A DNA stretch of 64,000 bases from UBA5158 sp963692955 (lineage in GTDB: Bacteria > Pseudomonadota > Gammaproteobacteria > DSM-16500). Under the pieces are notes generated by a model, which ran no database searches, was not told the origin of the DNA, and saw only the letters and a list, made by a program, of their open reading frames with translations. The stretch lies in the NCBI GenBank assembly GCA_963692955.1, contig OY843587.1:1426001-1490000 (forward strand). Reading direction: 5' to 3'. Each line of letters opens with the position of its first letter. Within the stretch, counting starts at the first letter, position 1. Shown here in pieces: positions 37,366-45,563 of this stretch. The translations under genes were made by a program, and so were the position numbers.

Positions 37366-38118
37366 ATGAGATTTTGCAATAGAAAAAGTAATAAATTTTT
37401 AGGGTTAATAATTCTATGCTTAACTTCTTCGACCGTGTTTTCGGCTGATGAAAATCCATTCCTATCAACGTTGACACAGGGTCATCTAGCTTTTGAGTTA
37501 GGTGGTTATCGGGGAACTCAGGGAAATACTCAACACATCAACATTCAAGGTTTAATTGGTGATACATTTACAGTAGATAATCGCCATTATAATAATCTTA
37601 TAACTGGCTTAGGTTATTTTTTCGATGGAAAGAACCTAGGTTGTCTCAATATGAGTTACGGAGTGAATGCATTTTATCTTACTCCAACATCTGTTACTGG
37701 AAATGTCATTCAAGAAAACCTATTTAACAACTTGTCTTATCATTACAGTATTATCAACTATCCTATGTATGTCATGGCAAAATCCGCTATTAATTTGCAA
37801 TCACCCTTCGTGTTAACCATTGATGCTGGAGTGGGCCCAAATCTTATGAGAACTTACAATTTTCATGAGATCTCACTAGATGGTGGTATTACAATCCCCG
37901 ATGTAATATTTTCTCCAAATACCACAGCGACGTTCACTGCTACAATTGGCGCTAGCCTCAAGATGCATCATGATATAGGTCAATTGCCTATTGAAATTGG
38001 CTATCGCTTTTTTTATCTAGGCCAAGGTTATTTTAAAACTAACAACAATCGAGTATTAAATAAATTGAATACGGGGAATGTTTATGCGAATGCGATCTTT
38101 GTTTCGTTAAGTATTTAG
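37366..38118 (+). CDS. outer-membrane beta-barrel protein
   Basis: 250 residues from the ATG at 37366, chosen because AAGGGA lies 7 bp before it and a signal peptide begins there (LGLIILCLTSSTVFS); an in-frame ATG at 37270 would bury the signal. Alternating beta-strands (GHLAFELGGYRG, MSYGVNAFYLTP, VLTIDAGVGPNLM, PIEIGYRFFYLGQGYF) and a final NAIFVSLSI fit an outer-membrane barrel. Function unknown. Confidence 0.75.
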   Translation: MRFCNRKSNKFLGLIILCLTSSTVFSADENPFLSTLTQGHLAFELGGYRGTQGNTQHINIQGLIGDTFTVDNRHYNNLITGLGYFFDGKNLGCLNMSYGVNAFYLTPTSVTGNVIQENLFNNLSYHYSIINYPMYVMAKSAINLQSPFVLTIDAGVGPNLMRTYNFHEISLDGGITIPDVIFSPNTTATFTATIGASLKMHHDIGQLPIEIGYRFFYLGQGYFKTNNNRVLNKLNTGNVYANAIFVSLSI

Positions 38119-38701
38119 CCTGTGGTTCTCGGGAAACGTACTAAAAAATAGATATTCTTGGATGTCATTTAATATCCTATTCAAAAGCTTTTTAGCAGGG
38201 CAGGTTGGGCTGATGCACGAAGCCAAACACACTTACGCACTAGCTCGGTATAAGCCGTATTTGAATGGAAGATAGTTTCAGTTTATTACATTACATGTTA
38301 CACATAATTTACAGCATCAATAATCGCCTATGACAGATAATTCGCATTATCAGAAATTATATCTTATTGATGGGCTATTCGAGAATAGGTTAGAATTTTT
38401 TGCTAATTGTTTCCGATATGCGAATTTAGGCTCTCAAGTTCAGCTGTAGTGCCAAGCTTCTGCATAAAATATCAACTGACAAAACGCTCTTACACCCAGA
38501 TCTAAGCCGCTATCATCAATATAAAAATTAGAAGTATGATGCGGTGGCGCCTCGGATTTCTTCATCCCCTTACGCATGCCGCCTAAATCAAAAAAGAGTG
38601 TAGGAATTTTTTAACGTTGCGTGAGCGTAGCTCTTTTTTGAGGAATAGTGAATAACATCGAATATTCGCGGGTGTGTTTATTAAAAATATTTTCCTAAAT
38701 C
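38119..38701. other. intergenic 583 bp with gene remnant and REP-like sequence
   Basis: Contains a REP-like palindrome at ~38197-38230 and, on the minus strand, the C-terminal remnant of an amidohydrolase (38440-38612). The remainder is AT-rich with no ORF. Confidence 0.6.
38440..38612 (-). pseudogene. C-terminal fragment of an M20-family amidohydrolase
   Basis: Minus-strand frame ending at the TGA at 38442-38440 reads IPTLFFDLGGMRKGM, then APPHHTSNFYIDDSGLDLG, which is the conserved C-terminal end of M20 (hippurate-hydrolase-like) amidohydrolases with the metal/substrate histidines. Homology stops about 55 codons upstream and no start, ribosome site or N-terminal part is present. It is the stump of a deleted gene. 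Confidence 0.72.
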
Positions 38702-40222
38702 TTACGTTAATTTCCAACATGTAATTTTTCCGTCATGCGACAACACTTTATCATTGTCTGATGTCTTTTCAGGAATGTCGGACCAGAAATTTATCCGTTT
38801 ACTTGCAGTATTATACTTCTCGAGTTGAAGATTAGTTAATTGTTTAAAATAATTTTGTGGCGCAGGTTTAATTTCAGGATCTTTAGGCTGACAGGTTTTA
38901 TCTTGTAAATATAGACTTAACATATCAACATGTATCTTGCTTAAACCCTGCAAAGGCATTGCTAGCAATCTTGATTGCAATGCCGAGTATTGCTCATAAA
39001 ATCTAGGATCTTCATTTCCGAAGATAGTGAAAAGTTTAGATAATATTGTCTCTGTGGGCTGGTCATAGAGGAAGGTTAAAAGCCAAGATTTACAAACCTC
39101 TCGCATGGTGACATCGTCAGACATAGAATATAAATACCAGTTAAGAAAAAGTTTGAAAGCGAGAAGCCGGTAGTCACGCACCCAGTGAGGGTTAGAGCTT
39201 TCTAACTCTTTCGACATATACATTAAAAAATGACCGAAATTGACATTACTCTCGGTAGTCCTTTGTTTCACTAGCAGATTGATGCAGGTTCGAAGTGATT
39301 TTAATGTTAAATGATATATTCCGTTTGTATGTAATGAAATGAGAATCAGTGCCGCATCTACCCCCCCTTGGGAGACGTTTATTTCCATTAGTTCGACAGC
39401 TTGTATGCAGCCATCACCATATTTATCTGTAAAATGTTCAGCTAATTTCATTCTTGCCTGAGAAGATGGATTAGAATCGCCATCTTTTATCAACTCGAAT
39501 AAGGTAATTGCATACTCTTTATCTACCTCGAAACCGTCTTCTCCAAATTCATATGCAAGACCCAGTAACATAATCGCACGGGTGGAACCACTACAGGCAG
39601 CCAGGAGCAAATATTTTTTTGTGTTTATGATATCATTCGATTTTTTATAACTATAATAAGCATATACTAGCGCATGTAAATTTCCGCCGTCTGCCAGACT
39701 CATTAAATTTCGATGATAGTAAAGTCTTTCATCAGCAGTTAGTGTTTCATCATCGCCTAATTCTATTAGAGAGCGAGAGTCCCCTCTTTGTGCAGCAATC
39801 TTGAGAATGTCAAACGCTAAAGATTTTGCTCTAGCATCATTGATATTTTTTAATAGAAGTAATGCTTGCATTCTCATCGCCAATGGCGAAGCTAGATTAG
39901 CTTTTGCAAATAAATTTTGTGCTTTTTTATAATCGATTTGTACGACATTTCCGTAGCCGTAAAAATAAAAAAGTCCCAGCAATGTAAACAAAAAAGGATT
40001 TTCTATTACTCGATGCTTTTGCTGCAAATACATCAGAAGAGTTTTAGCATAAGGTATTTCATTGTTTTGCAAATGAGCCAACCGTTCCACCAAGTTTGCC
40101 ATAGCGATAGCTTTGCCTTGTAGAGCATCCTCCACCAGCGTCACCAAATCGACTGATTTAAATGTGCGAAACGACGCGATAATTTCAGTTTTAGCGACGT
40201 TGAAATCTCGAGACGAACTCAT
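38702..40222 (-). CDS. Sel1/TPR-like helical repeat protein
   Basis: 506 residues, cytosolic, helical. Sel1-like units are visible: GLFYFYGYGNVVQIDYKKAQNLFAKA, DSRSLIELGDDE, GSTRAIMLLGLAYEFGEDGFEVDKEYAITLFE and DAALILISLHTNG. Sel1 solenoids bind proteins and occur in several host-directed effectors. No enzyme motif. Same orientation as the following effector-like genes but with wide gaps, so probably its own transcript. Confidence 0.75.
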   Translation of the reverse strand: MSSSRDFNVAKTEIIASFRTFKSVDLVTLVEDALQGKAIAMANLVERLAHLQNNEIPYAKTLLMYLQQKHRVIENPFLFTLLGLFYFYGYGNVVQIDYKKAQNLFAKANLASPLAMRMQALLLLKNINDARAKSLAFDILKIAAQRGDSRSLIELGDDETLTADERLYYHRNLMSLADGGNLHALVYAYYSYKKSNDIINTKKYLLLAACSGSTRAIMLLGLAYEFGEDGFEVDKEYAITLFELIKDGDSNPSSQARMKLAEHFTDKYGDGCIQAVELMEINVSQGGVDAALILISLHTNGIYHLTLKSLRTCINLLVKQRTTESNVNFGHFLMYMSKELESSNPHWVRDYRLLAFKLFLNWYLYSMSDDVTMREVCKSWLLTFLYDQPTETILSKLFTIFGNEDPRFYEQYSALQSRLLAMPLQGLSKIHVDMLSLYLQDKTCQPKDPEIKPAPQNYFKQLTNLQLEKYNTASKRINFWSDIPEKTSDNDKVLSHDGKITCWKLT

Positions 40223-40598
40223 AGTTTATCCTCTATAGAATAGACCACTATATCAAATCAAGATTAAGGCTAAATTAAGGAATCACGCGTATATTCTTAT
40301 GATTCAATAGGAAGATGTACTTGCCGAGACACTTACCCAATTTAATCCTAACATCCAGGTGACTAACGATTTCTAAAGCCTTTTTGATTAACCGTAATGC
40401 GATGACTATGTGTTCTTCAGTTTATAAAGTTCACCATAAACTCCTTCTAATTGATTCTGTAATTTCTTGATGTGTATTTCAATTTATTAGTAATAAGCAG
40501 CAAAATGTGGCATCCGCAGACTTTATTTATTCATTAACACAGGTCGATTTAGGGGCAAACAAGGCGCTACTAATGTGAAATGATGAACCAAGAAAAAA
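40223..40598. other. intergenic 376 bp, nothing recognised
   Basis: AT-rich. A 24-codon minus-strand frame near 40420-40490 (IHIKKLQNQLEGVYGELYKLK) could be a relic, but has no start and was not assigned. Confidence 0.4.
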
Positions 40599-42788
40599 TT
40601 AATGTCTGGGCCGTTTTAAGTTATTGACATTCTTCTCCTCAGGGGCGCTAGTTGCTATGTCATTTCTAAAGGAATTTTGTGCGTTTTGCGCATCAGATAT
40701 CTTGCTCTCTGATTTCTTATCAATTGTTACCGTATTGAGATTATTTTTTATTGTTTCCGGTTTTATGCTAAGACCTTTCATTAAAGAAGAGGTTGAACAA
40801 TGTATTTTATTAAACTGTTGTTCGGTGTCTGCTTCATCAGGTTCTGAGTTAGAGTAGGGTGACAGATCATCTTCATCAGAATCCAGTTTCATTTCTGTAT
40901 GTGTTTTGCTCGCGATATTATCAGCATATAACTCGTCGTCTTCATCAGCATCCAGTGTCATGCCTCCAGTAAATTCTGGCTCATCATCTTCATCAGCGTC
41001 TAATGTCATGCTGCCAGAATACTTAAGCTCATTTGTATCATCAACATGTGATGAATTTAGATTATTGTTATTTATGTTGCTTGAATTTTCCGCATCTAAG
41101 AGAGATGTTACCGGCATAATGACGGCTAATTTCTCTAACATATTCATTAACTCAACTGGATTTAAAAAAACTAAATGATCATTTTTAAAAGTGTCTAAAA
41201 TAGTATTTTTTGCTTGAGATAGTTGGCTATCATCAATGGAACCTGATTGTAAAAGTTTTTCTACATTGCTTAACATTGCATTTTTGGCTTGGAGAGACAA
41301 ATAAAATTGTATAACGTCTTCACCATACTTTTCTAACAATTCAACGGATGATGCACCTTTTGATTCTGCAAATATATTATCACCAGATTTAGACTTTACA
41401 AACATATCAACACCACGTTCATCAAGTAACATTAGGCACGCAACGTTACGATGTGTGATTGCAAAATTCACCATGCTATGATTTTGAGAAATATTATCAA
41501 TCGCTAGACGGGGAGAACCGTCGACATTCTTGGCTTCAAGTAATAATTTAAATGCCTCTATATTATGCATCATGATAGCGTCTATTATCGGTGGTCTACC
41601 CAACCGCGCATTCGAAAGATTAATATCGATGATAAACTTCCCGTCATCATTTTTAGCTTCTAAAAAAGCTTTCACACAGTCAATTGACTTTGCCTGCATC
41701 GCTCTTACTATGGGTGTTGTTCCATAAAAAGGTTCATTTAACATATCACTTTTTGCTTTGATAAGTTCAGACAATGTCTTAACGTCACCGTTATAAGCCG
41801 CTAACCATGGTAAGGAAGCATTGCCTGTGGCTGCATCTCTACTAAATGCTTTTCTATTTTTGTTTTCTTGAGTAACAGTGTGTAATTTTGTAAACTCTGC
41901 AGAAGATTGTAACTTTTCGAATTCTAATTTCACTTTTTCTTGATTGGGTCCAGTCACCAGGATTAACGTAGTCAATCCTGTTGGCGTGACGTTTCTACGC
42001 AGATTAGCACCCCATGAAACATAATCAGCAAGTATTGCTGGTGATGGAACTTGGCTTGTGGCTTGACGATCTAATTCATTCGCGTCTAAAAAGGTCCAGC
42101 TTTGAGTTGCATTATCATAGCAGGCTGCGAACATGTGTTCGCCAGAACACAATTGTAATGCAATATCACAGTCACAAGATCTGGCAAACTTATCTAATAA
42201 CTCCATGTAATCTACTAATTCACGTCTATCATATATTCCTTGGCATTGACCTGCGGTAGCAAATCCGCTTTGTTCTGCTAATGTCATGGGTTGAACAATA
42301 GCAGCTATTTCTTGAACATTTTGAAAATTAATATCTTTTCTAGCAAACACTTCTTGATGTTCGGGTGTATTAAGATAAAGTTCTATACTATCAAATAATG
42401 CCATGAGATCTATTGCACGCTGCTGCTCTGGCGTTAGCACCGTTTCAACTGATAAATTGGCGGGTATGGTTTCATTATTTGCTGTTAAGTCAGCGATGAT
42501 TTGTTGTTTGGCCAAGGCGCGATTTTGAGTAATTTCATTGATAATTTTTTCATGAGTTCCATCAGTAAAATAAGTTGGATTCTCGCCGATAAACTCCAGC
42601 AAATTCTCGAATCTTTTGAATGTATTTTTACCCGCTAAAAATGCCTGAACCCCAGACATAGCCAAGCCCGCACAAACACCTCCAGTGCCGTAACCGCGAT
42701 ATAGACGATCATGGAGGTTACATAAAAGATTGTGAGTATAGTAACCTTCATCCGGAATTGGCGTTATAGGACCTTTATTTTCAGGCAT
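40599..42788 (-). CDS. papain-like (C-H-D) domain plus ankyrin repeats, acidic tail
   Basis: 729 residues, no signal. The N-terminal ~290 residues share a layout with the protein at 45564-47417: GVCAGLAMSGVQAFL (Cys39), GEHMFAACY (His218) and WTFLDANEL (Asp235). Cys-His-Asp with 17 residues from His to Asp is the pattern of papain-fold (C58/YopT-like) proteases. Residues ~310-470 are ankyrin repeats with an unusual insert (LEAKNxDGxP). Residues ~570-680 contain three acidic MTLDADEDD-type units, and the end is LKRPRH. Likely a translocated protease or related acyl-enzyme that targets host proteins through its ankyrins; activity is inferred only from the triad. Confidence 0.72.
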   Translation of the reverse strand: MPENKGPITPIPDEGYYTHNLLCNLHDRLYRGYGTGGVCAGLAMSGVQAFLAGKNTFKRFENLLEFIGENPTYFTDGTHEKIINEITQNRALAKQQIIADLTANNETIPANLSVETVLTPEQQRAIDLMALFDSIELYLNTPEHQEVFARKDINFQNVQEIAAIVQPMTLAEQSGFATAGQCQGIYDRRELVDYMELLDKFARSCDCDIALQLCSGEHMFAACYDNATQSWTFLDANELDRQATSQVPSPAILADYVSWGANLRRNVTPTGLTTLILVTGPNQEKVKLEFEKLQSSAEFTKLHTVTQENKNRKAFSRDAATGNASLPWLAAYNGDVKTLSELIKAKSDMLNEPFYGTTPIVRAMQAKSIDCVKAFLEAKNDDGKFIIDINLSNARLGRPPIIDAIMMHNIEAFKLLLEAKNVDGSPRLAIDNISQNHSMVNFAITHRNVACLMLLDERGVDMFVKSKSGDNIFAESKGASSVELLEKYGEDVIQFYLSLQAKNAMLSNVEKLLQSGSIDDSQLSQAKNTILDTFKNDHLVFLNPVELMNMLEKLAVIMPVTSLLDAENSSNINNNNLNSSHVDDTNELKYSGSMTLDADEDDEPEFTGGMTLDADEDDELYADNIASKTHTEMKLDSDEDDLSPYSNSEPDEADTEQQFNKIHCSTSSLMKGLSIKPETIKNNLNTVTIDKKSESKISDAQNAQNSFRNDIATSAPEEKNVNNLKRPRH

Positions 42789-42891
42789 AACCTATGATTC
42801 TCAAATGTGAGGATGTATGTACAATTATAGCACAAATCTTAAGCTGTTGTTTTGTAAGATAAACGTTCCTTACACGTGACCATATTGCTTA

Positions 42892-42966
42892 TGATCAGTT
42901 GAATAATAGATCGCATACAAGTTTTGGATACGCCATACTAAACGAGATTTTTATGAAGGAAATGAG
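42892..42966. repeat. 75-bp direct repeat, copy A
   Basis: 63 of 75 bases match copy B at 44140-44214 with no gaps; the first 19 and last 25 bases are nearly identical and the middle has diverged. On the minus strand its end encodes DSFPS-stop, like the TSFPS-stop of the small gene at 44199, so it may be the stub of a duplicated copy of that gene. Confidence 0.8.
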
Positions 42967-43066
42967 TCTCTTGCAATAAAAAAGTAACTTGCATTTATCA
43001 CTTGTCCCTTCTTAGGTGAATCCCACTAACAAGCGTTTATTTTGATTCTAAAATAGTTGTCATGGA

Positions 43067-43131
43067 TCCTGAATAAATCGCACGTGATAGCGCGCGCAGT
43101 TCGAGACTGTGGCCGTGCGATTTTTCAGGAC
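43067..43131. repeat. 18-bp inverted repeat
   Basis: TCCTGAATAAATCGCACG at 43067-43084 pairs with its reverse complement at 43113-43130 with one mismatch, around a 28-base GC-rich centre. Could be a transcript hairpin or a mobile-element end. No T-run follows on either side. Confidence 0.6.
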
Positions 43132-43158
43132 GACGAATGGGTGCAACGATGCCCCAGT

Positions 43159-43204
43159 AAAAAAAAGCCTGGGTCAATTTTTAAAAAAAATCAACCCAAG
43201 CCTA
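43159..43204 (-). terminator. rho-independent terminator
   Basis: Minus strand: an ~18-bp stem including GGCTTGGGT / ACCCAGGC (with G-U pairs), a short A/T loop, then eight T residues. It lies 23 bp after the stop of the gene at 43227. Confidence 0.82.
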
Positions 43205-43226
43205 CTTCAGTTACAATTATTAATTT

Positions 43227-44132
43227 TTAACCGACAAGCCTTTTAGTTGCATCAGCTTCTAAATCAACTTCTTCATCATCGGAACCCACAACATTAGTTT
43301 TATAGTTAAATAATGTTTTAGCACTTACCTTAGCTGCATCAGTAACATAATTTGTAAATCTTGCAAGGTGATTTAATTGTCTTTTAACGCTTGGTAAACG
43401 TGCTAATAACAAAACAGCTCCTAAGAAAAGAGTTGCACCAGCGCTATACATTACTAAGTTCGTCATTGAGTTATCAGCAGCATTCTTAGTTATCGCAGGT
43501 TTACAAATATTTCTACCATGCAATTCTTCACCGCGCATTATAAGCTCTATCTCAAGTTCGCCAGCTCTATTATAGATTCCACCTTTATATACTTTGTCTG
43601 CATTGTTTGATGCTTCTAATCCTTTAATGACAGAAGCTACTTCTTGGGTTTTTGCGGGCGTACAATCTAACGTTTTCAATTTGGGAATAATTTTTTCTAA
43701 ACGACCCTTCCATTCAAGATAAGAGTTAACTGCAGCATTAGATGCACCACGATCATTCGTTTCATCTATAACAACACAGCTTTTCAAGAAATCACTAAGT
43801 ACCTTCTCACCACGCATAATCAGATCTATGCCAATATCAAAAGTTCTGTTTACCATATCGCCTTGATAATTGTTATCAGCTTTTTGTGCGGCCTTTAATG
43901 CCATAGAGGTGTCAGCCAAACTATCATTATCCAAACAATTTCTTTCTGCATCATGCAACGCAGTTATTACTTTATCCAAACGAGTTTTCCATCCGAGATA
44001 ATCGAGATAAGAGTTAAATGCAGCATTAGCTACGCTACGATCATTATTTTCATCCTGTATGCTTTGCAAGATTCTGTTGGTATTTGGCATGTTAAAAGTT
44101 CTCAGTAACGTAATAAGTTTAGGAGCGTTCAT
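43227..44132 (-). CDS. duplicated-domain protein with C-terminal membrane anchor
   Basis: 301 residues. Two tandem ~90-residue homologous units: one from QDENNDRSVANAAFNSYLD to LIMRGEKVLSD, the second from DETNDRGASNAAVNSYLEW to LIMRGEELHG. A membrane segment (NLVMYSAGATLFLGAVLLLA) follows at ~225-245 and an acidic end (GSDDEEVDLEAD). No ribosome site precedes the ATG at 44132; ATG 44090 is possible. Unknown family. The tail-anchor layout would suit insertion in a host or bacterial membrane. Confidence 0.68.
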   Translation of the reverse strand: MNAPKLITLLRTFNMPNTNRILQSIQDENNDRSVANAAFNSYLDYLGWKTRLDKVITALHDAERNCLDNDSLADTSMALKAAQKADNNYQGDMVNRTFDIGIDLIMRGEKVLSDFLKSCVVIDETNDRGASNAAVNSYLEWKGRLEKIIPKLKTLDCTPAKTQEVASVIKGLEASNNADKVYKGGIYNRAGELEIELIMRGEELHGRNICKPAITKNAADNSMTNLVMYSAGATLFLGAVLLLARLPSVKRQLNHLARFTNYVTDAAKVSAKTLFNYKTNVVGSDDEEVDLEADATKRLVG

Positions 44133-44139
44133 TTATTTC

Positions 44140-44214
44140 TGATCAATTGAATAATAGACCTCGCCGAAGCTTGGGATACGCCTCACCAAACGAGATTTTT
44201 ATGAAGGAAATGAG
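44140..44214. repeat. 75-bp direct repeat, copy B
   Basis: 84% identical to 42892-42966. It overlaps the last codons and stop of the small gene at 44199 and ends 8 bp before the start of the gene at 44132, so it may also supply that gene's 5' region. Confidence 0.8.
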
Positions 44215-44486
44215 GTATACAAATCGCCTTCCGCTAAGTTAAAACCATCGCAAAGAGTGCCCTTAACAGATGTAACAGCAACATTAGAAGTATTAAAAAA
44301 TCTGAAAACGCTAGCGCAGACAGCTAAGTTCAGTAATACTAATGTGTGAATAGGATAGCTAAGCGATATTCTAACCAGAGTTGATATTGTCGCAAGATAG
44401 CTGGAACTATTATTATTAGCAATAATAGAGTTAGTTATTCTTGCGGTTGATGTTTTAGATTTTTTTCCAGCTTGTCTTAAGTTCAT
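44199..44486 (-). CDS. small membrane protein, coupled to upstream gene
   Basis: 95 residues with one hydrophobic stretch (YPIHTLVLLNLAVCASVF). Its ATG overlaps the stop of the 280-residue gene (ATGA at 44486-44483), supporting real translation. Unknown family. Confidence 0.55.
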   Translation of the reverse strand: MNLRQAGKKSKTSTARITNSIIANNNSSSYLATISTLVRISLSYPIHTLVLLNLAVCASVFRFFNTSNVAVTSVKGTLCDGFNLAEGDLYTSFPS

Positions 44487-45325
44487 TTCGAGAGAACTCC
44501 GGCGAAATCGTCATGAGTCTCATTAGTGTTGTTATCTATAGCTTTTAAAATTTCATCCTTGGTTAAAAGGATAAATTTTTTCAAATCACGATCGGTTTGT
44601 AGCGTCAGTAATTCTAATTTAGATTTGAAAAGCATATGTGTTTTTTTTATTTGTTTATCGTAACGGCGCACAGCAATATCACCAATGGCTAAAATAACAA
44701 ACTTTTCAAATCTATGGATTAGTGGAGGATAGTAGAAGGAACCAACTCCTACGGCCAACATCAGTGATGCATAAGCGGAAACTAATAATATAGTAGTACA
44801 GGTGGATTTTCTATTTAGAGAATTTTCGAAATCAATTAAATCTTTTGGAGTATTGAATTTGAAAATTAAATTTCCTACAGCAAATTCACCATTCCTAAAT
44901 TCTTGATCCAGCTTCTCTTTTGTCACCAAGAACCAATTTTTTTTAAGCGGAAGATCGATGTTTTCACTTTTGATAATACGGTCTTTATACATTTCGAATA
45001 AAGTGCGGAATACACAATATCTTGCAAAATACTTCGCTAACTGAAGGTAAGTATCATTTAGCTCTCGGTTAGCAAAAAAAGTTTGTGGCGAAATTAAAAT
45101 CGGGCCTAATACTGAACTTAAGAAATCATTTGTCCGAACTAATACCGTCATTTCCGGATTAAAGTTATTATCCCAACCATTTACCACTAAATATTTGCAT
45201 GCTTCGATGAAGCCATCTTGCTCTTCGTCTGTCTTGCACTCCTGGTAAGATACAAGCAAGCCATCAAGATTACTATTAATAAATTGTCGAAGTGAGACTA
45301 AAATGTCGTAAGAAGTAAGTGACAT
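44483..45325 (-). CDS. hypothetical protein with one membrane segment
   Basis: 280 residues, unrecognised. N-terminal ~170 residues soluble and helical, membrane hairpin near 178-202 (TTILLVSAYASLMLAVGVGSFYY), then a helical tail (KKTHMLFKSKLELLTLQTD). Translationally coupled to the small membrane protein downstream, so the two may form a complex. Confidence 0.65.
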   Translation of the reverse strand: MSLTSYDILVSLRQFINSNLDGLLVSYQECKTDEEQDGFIEACKYLVVNGWDNNFNPEMTVLVRTNDFLSSVLGPILISPQTFFANRELNDTYLQLAKYFARYCVFRTLFEMYKDRIIKSENIDLPLKKNWFLVTKEKLDQEFRNGEFAVGNLIFKFNTPKDLIDFENSLNRKSTCTTILLVSAYASLMLAVGVGSFYYPPLIHRFEKFVILAIGDIAVRRYDKQIKKTHMLFKSKLELLTLQTDRDLKKFILLTKDEILKAIDNNTNETHDDFAGVLSK

Positions 45326-45563
45326 AGGGATGATATTTTCCGCTGATTTATTTCGTATTCAGATGGAAAATTGTACAGATAATAGTATTTAAAGTCAATG
45401 GTATACAGATTGTTGAATTAACGGTATTTTTCTAAAATAAATAGAATTATCCTTTGTAATGATTTTCAAAACCTAGGCGTTACACTTATTAGTTGAGTCC
45501 ACCCTGCGGTTAAATATGATTTTACCGGTAATGATATTTACTGGAAATATTGGTTACCAATAT

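Larger units (their letters stand above)
42789..43226. other. intergenic 438 bp with direct repeat, hairpin and terminator
   Basis: Contains one copy of the 75-bp repeat (42892-42966), an inverted repeat (43067-43131) and a rho-independent terminator (43159-43204). No gene. Confidence 0.7.

Noticed and set aside
40420..40490. 24-codon minus-strand frame as a gene relic
   Set aside because: No start and no recognisable homology.
43090..43125. GTTCGAGACTG as a tRNA T-arm
   Set aside because: No acceptor, D or anticodon arms can be drawn; it is the centre of a palindrome.
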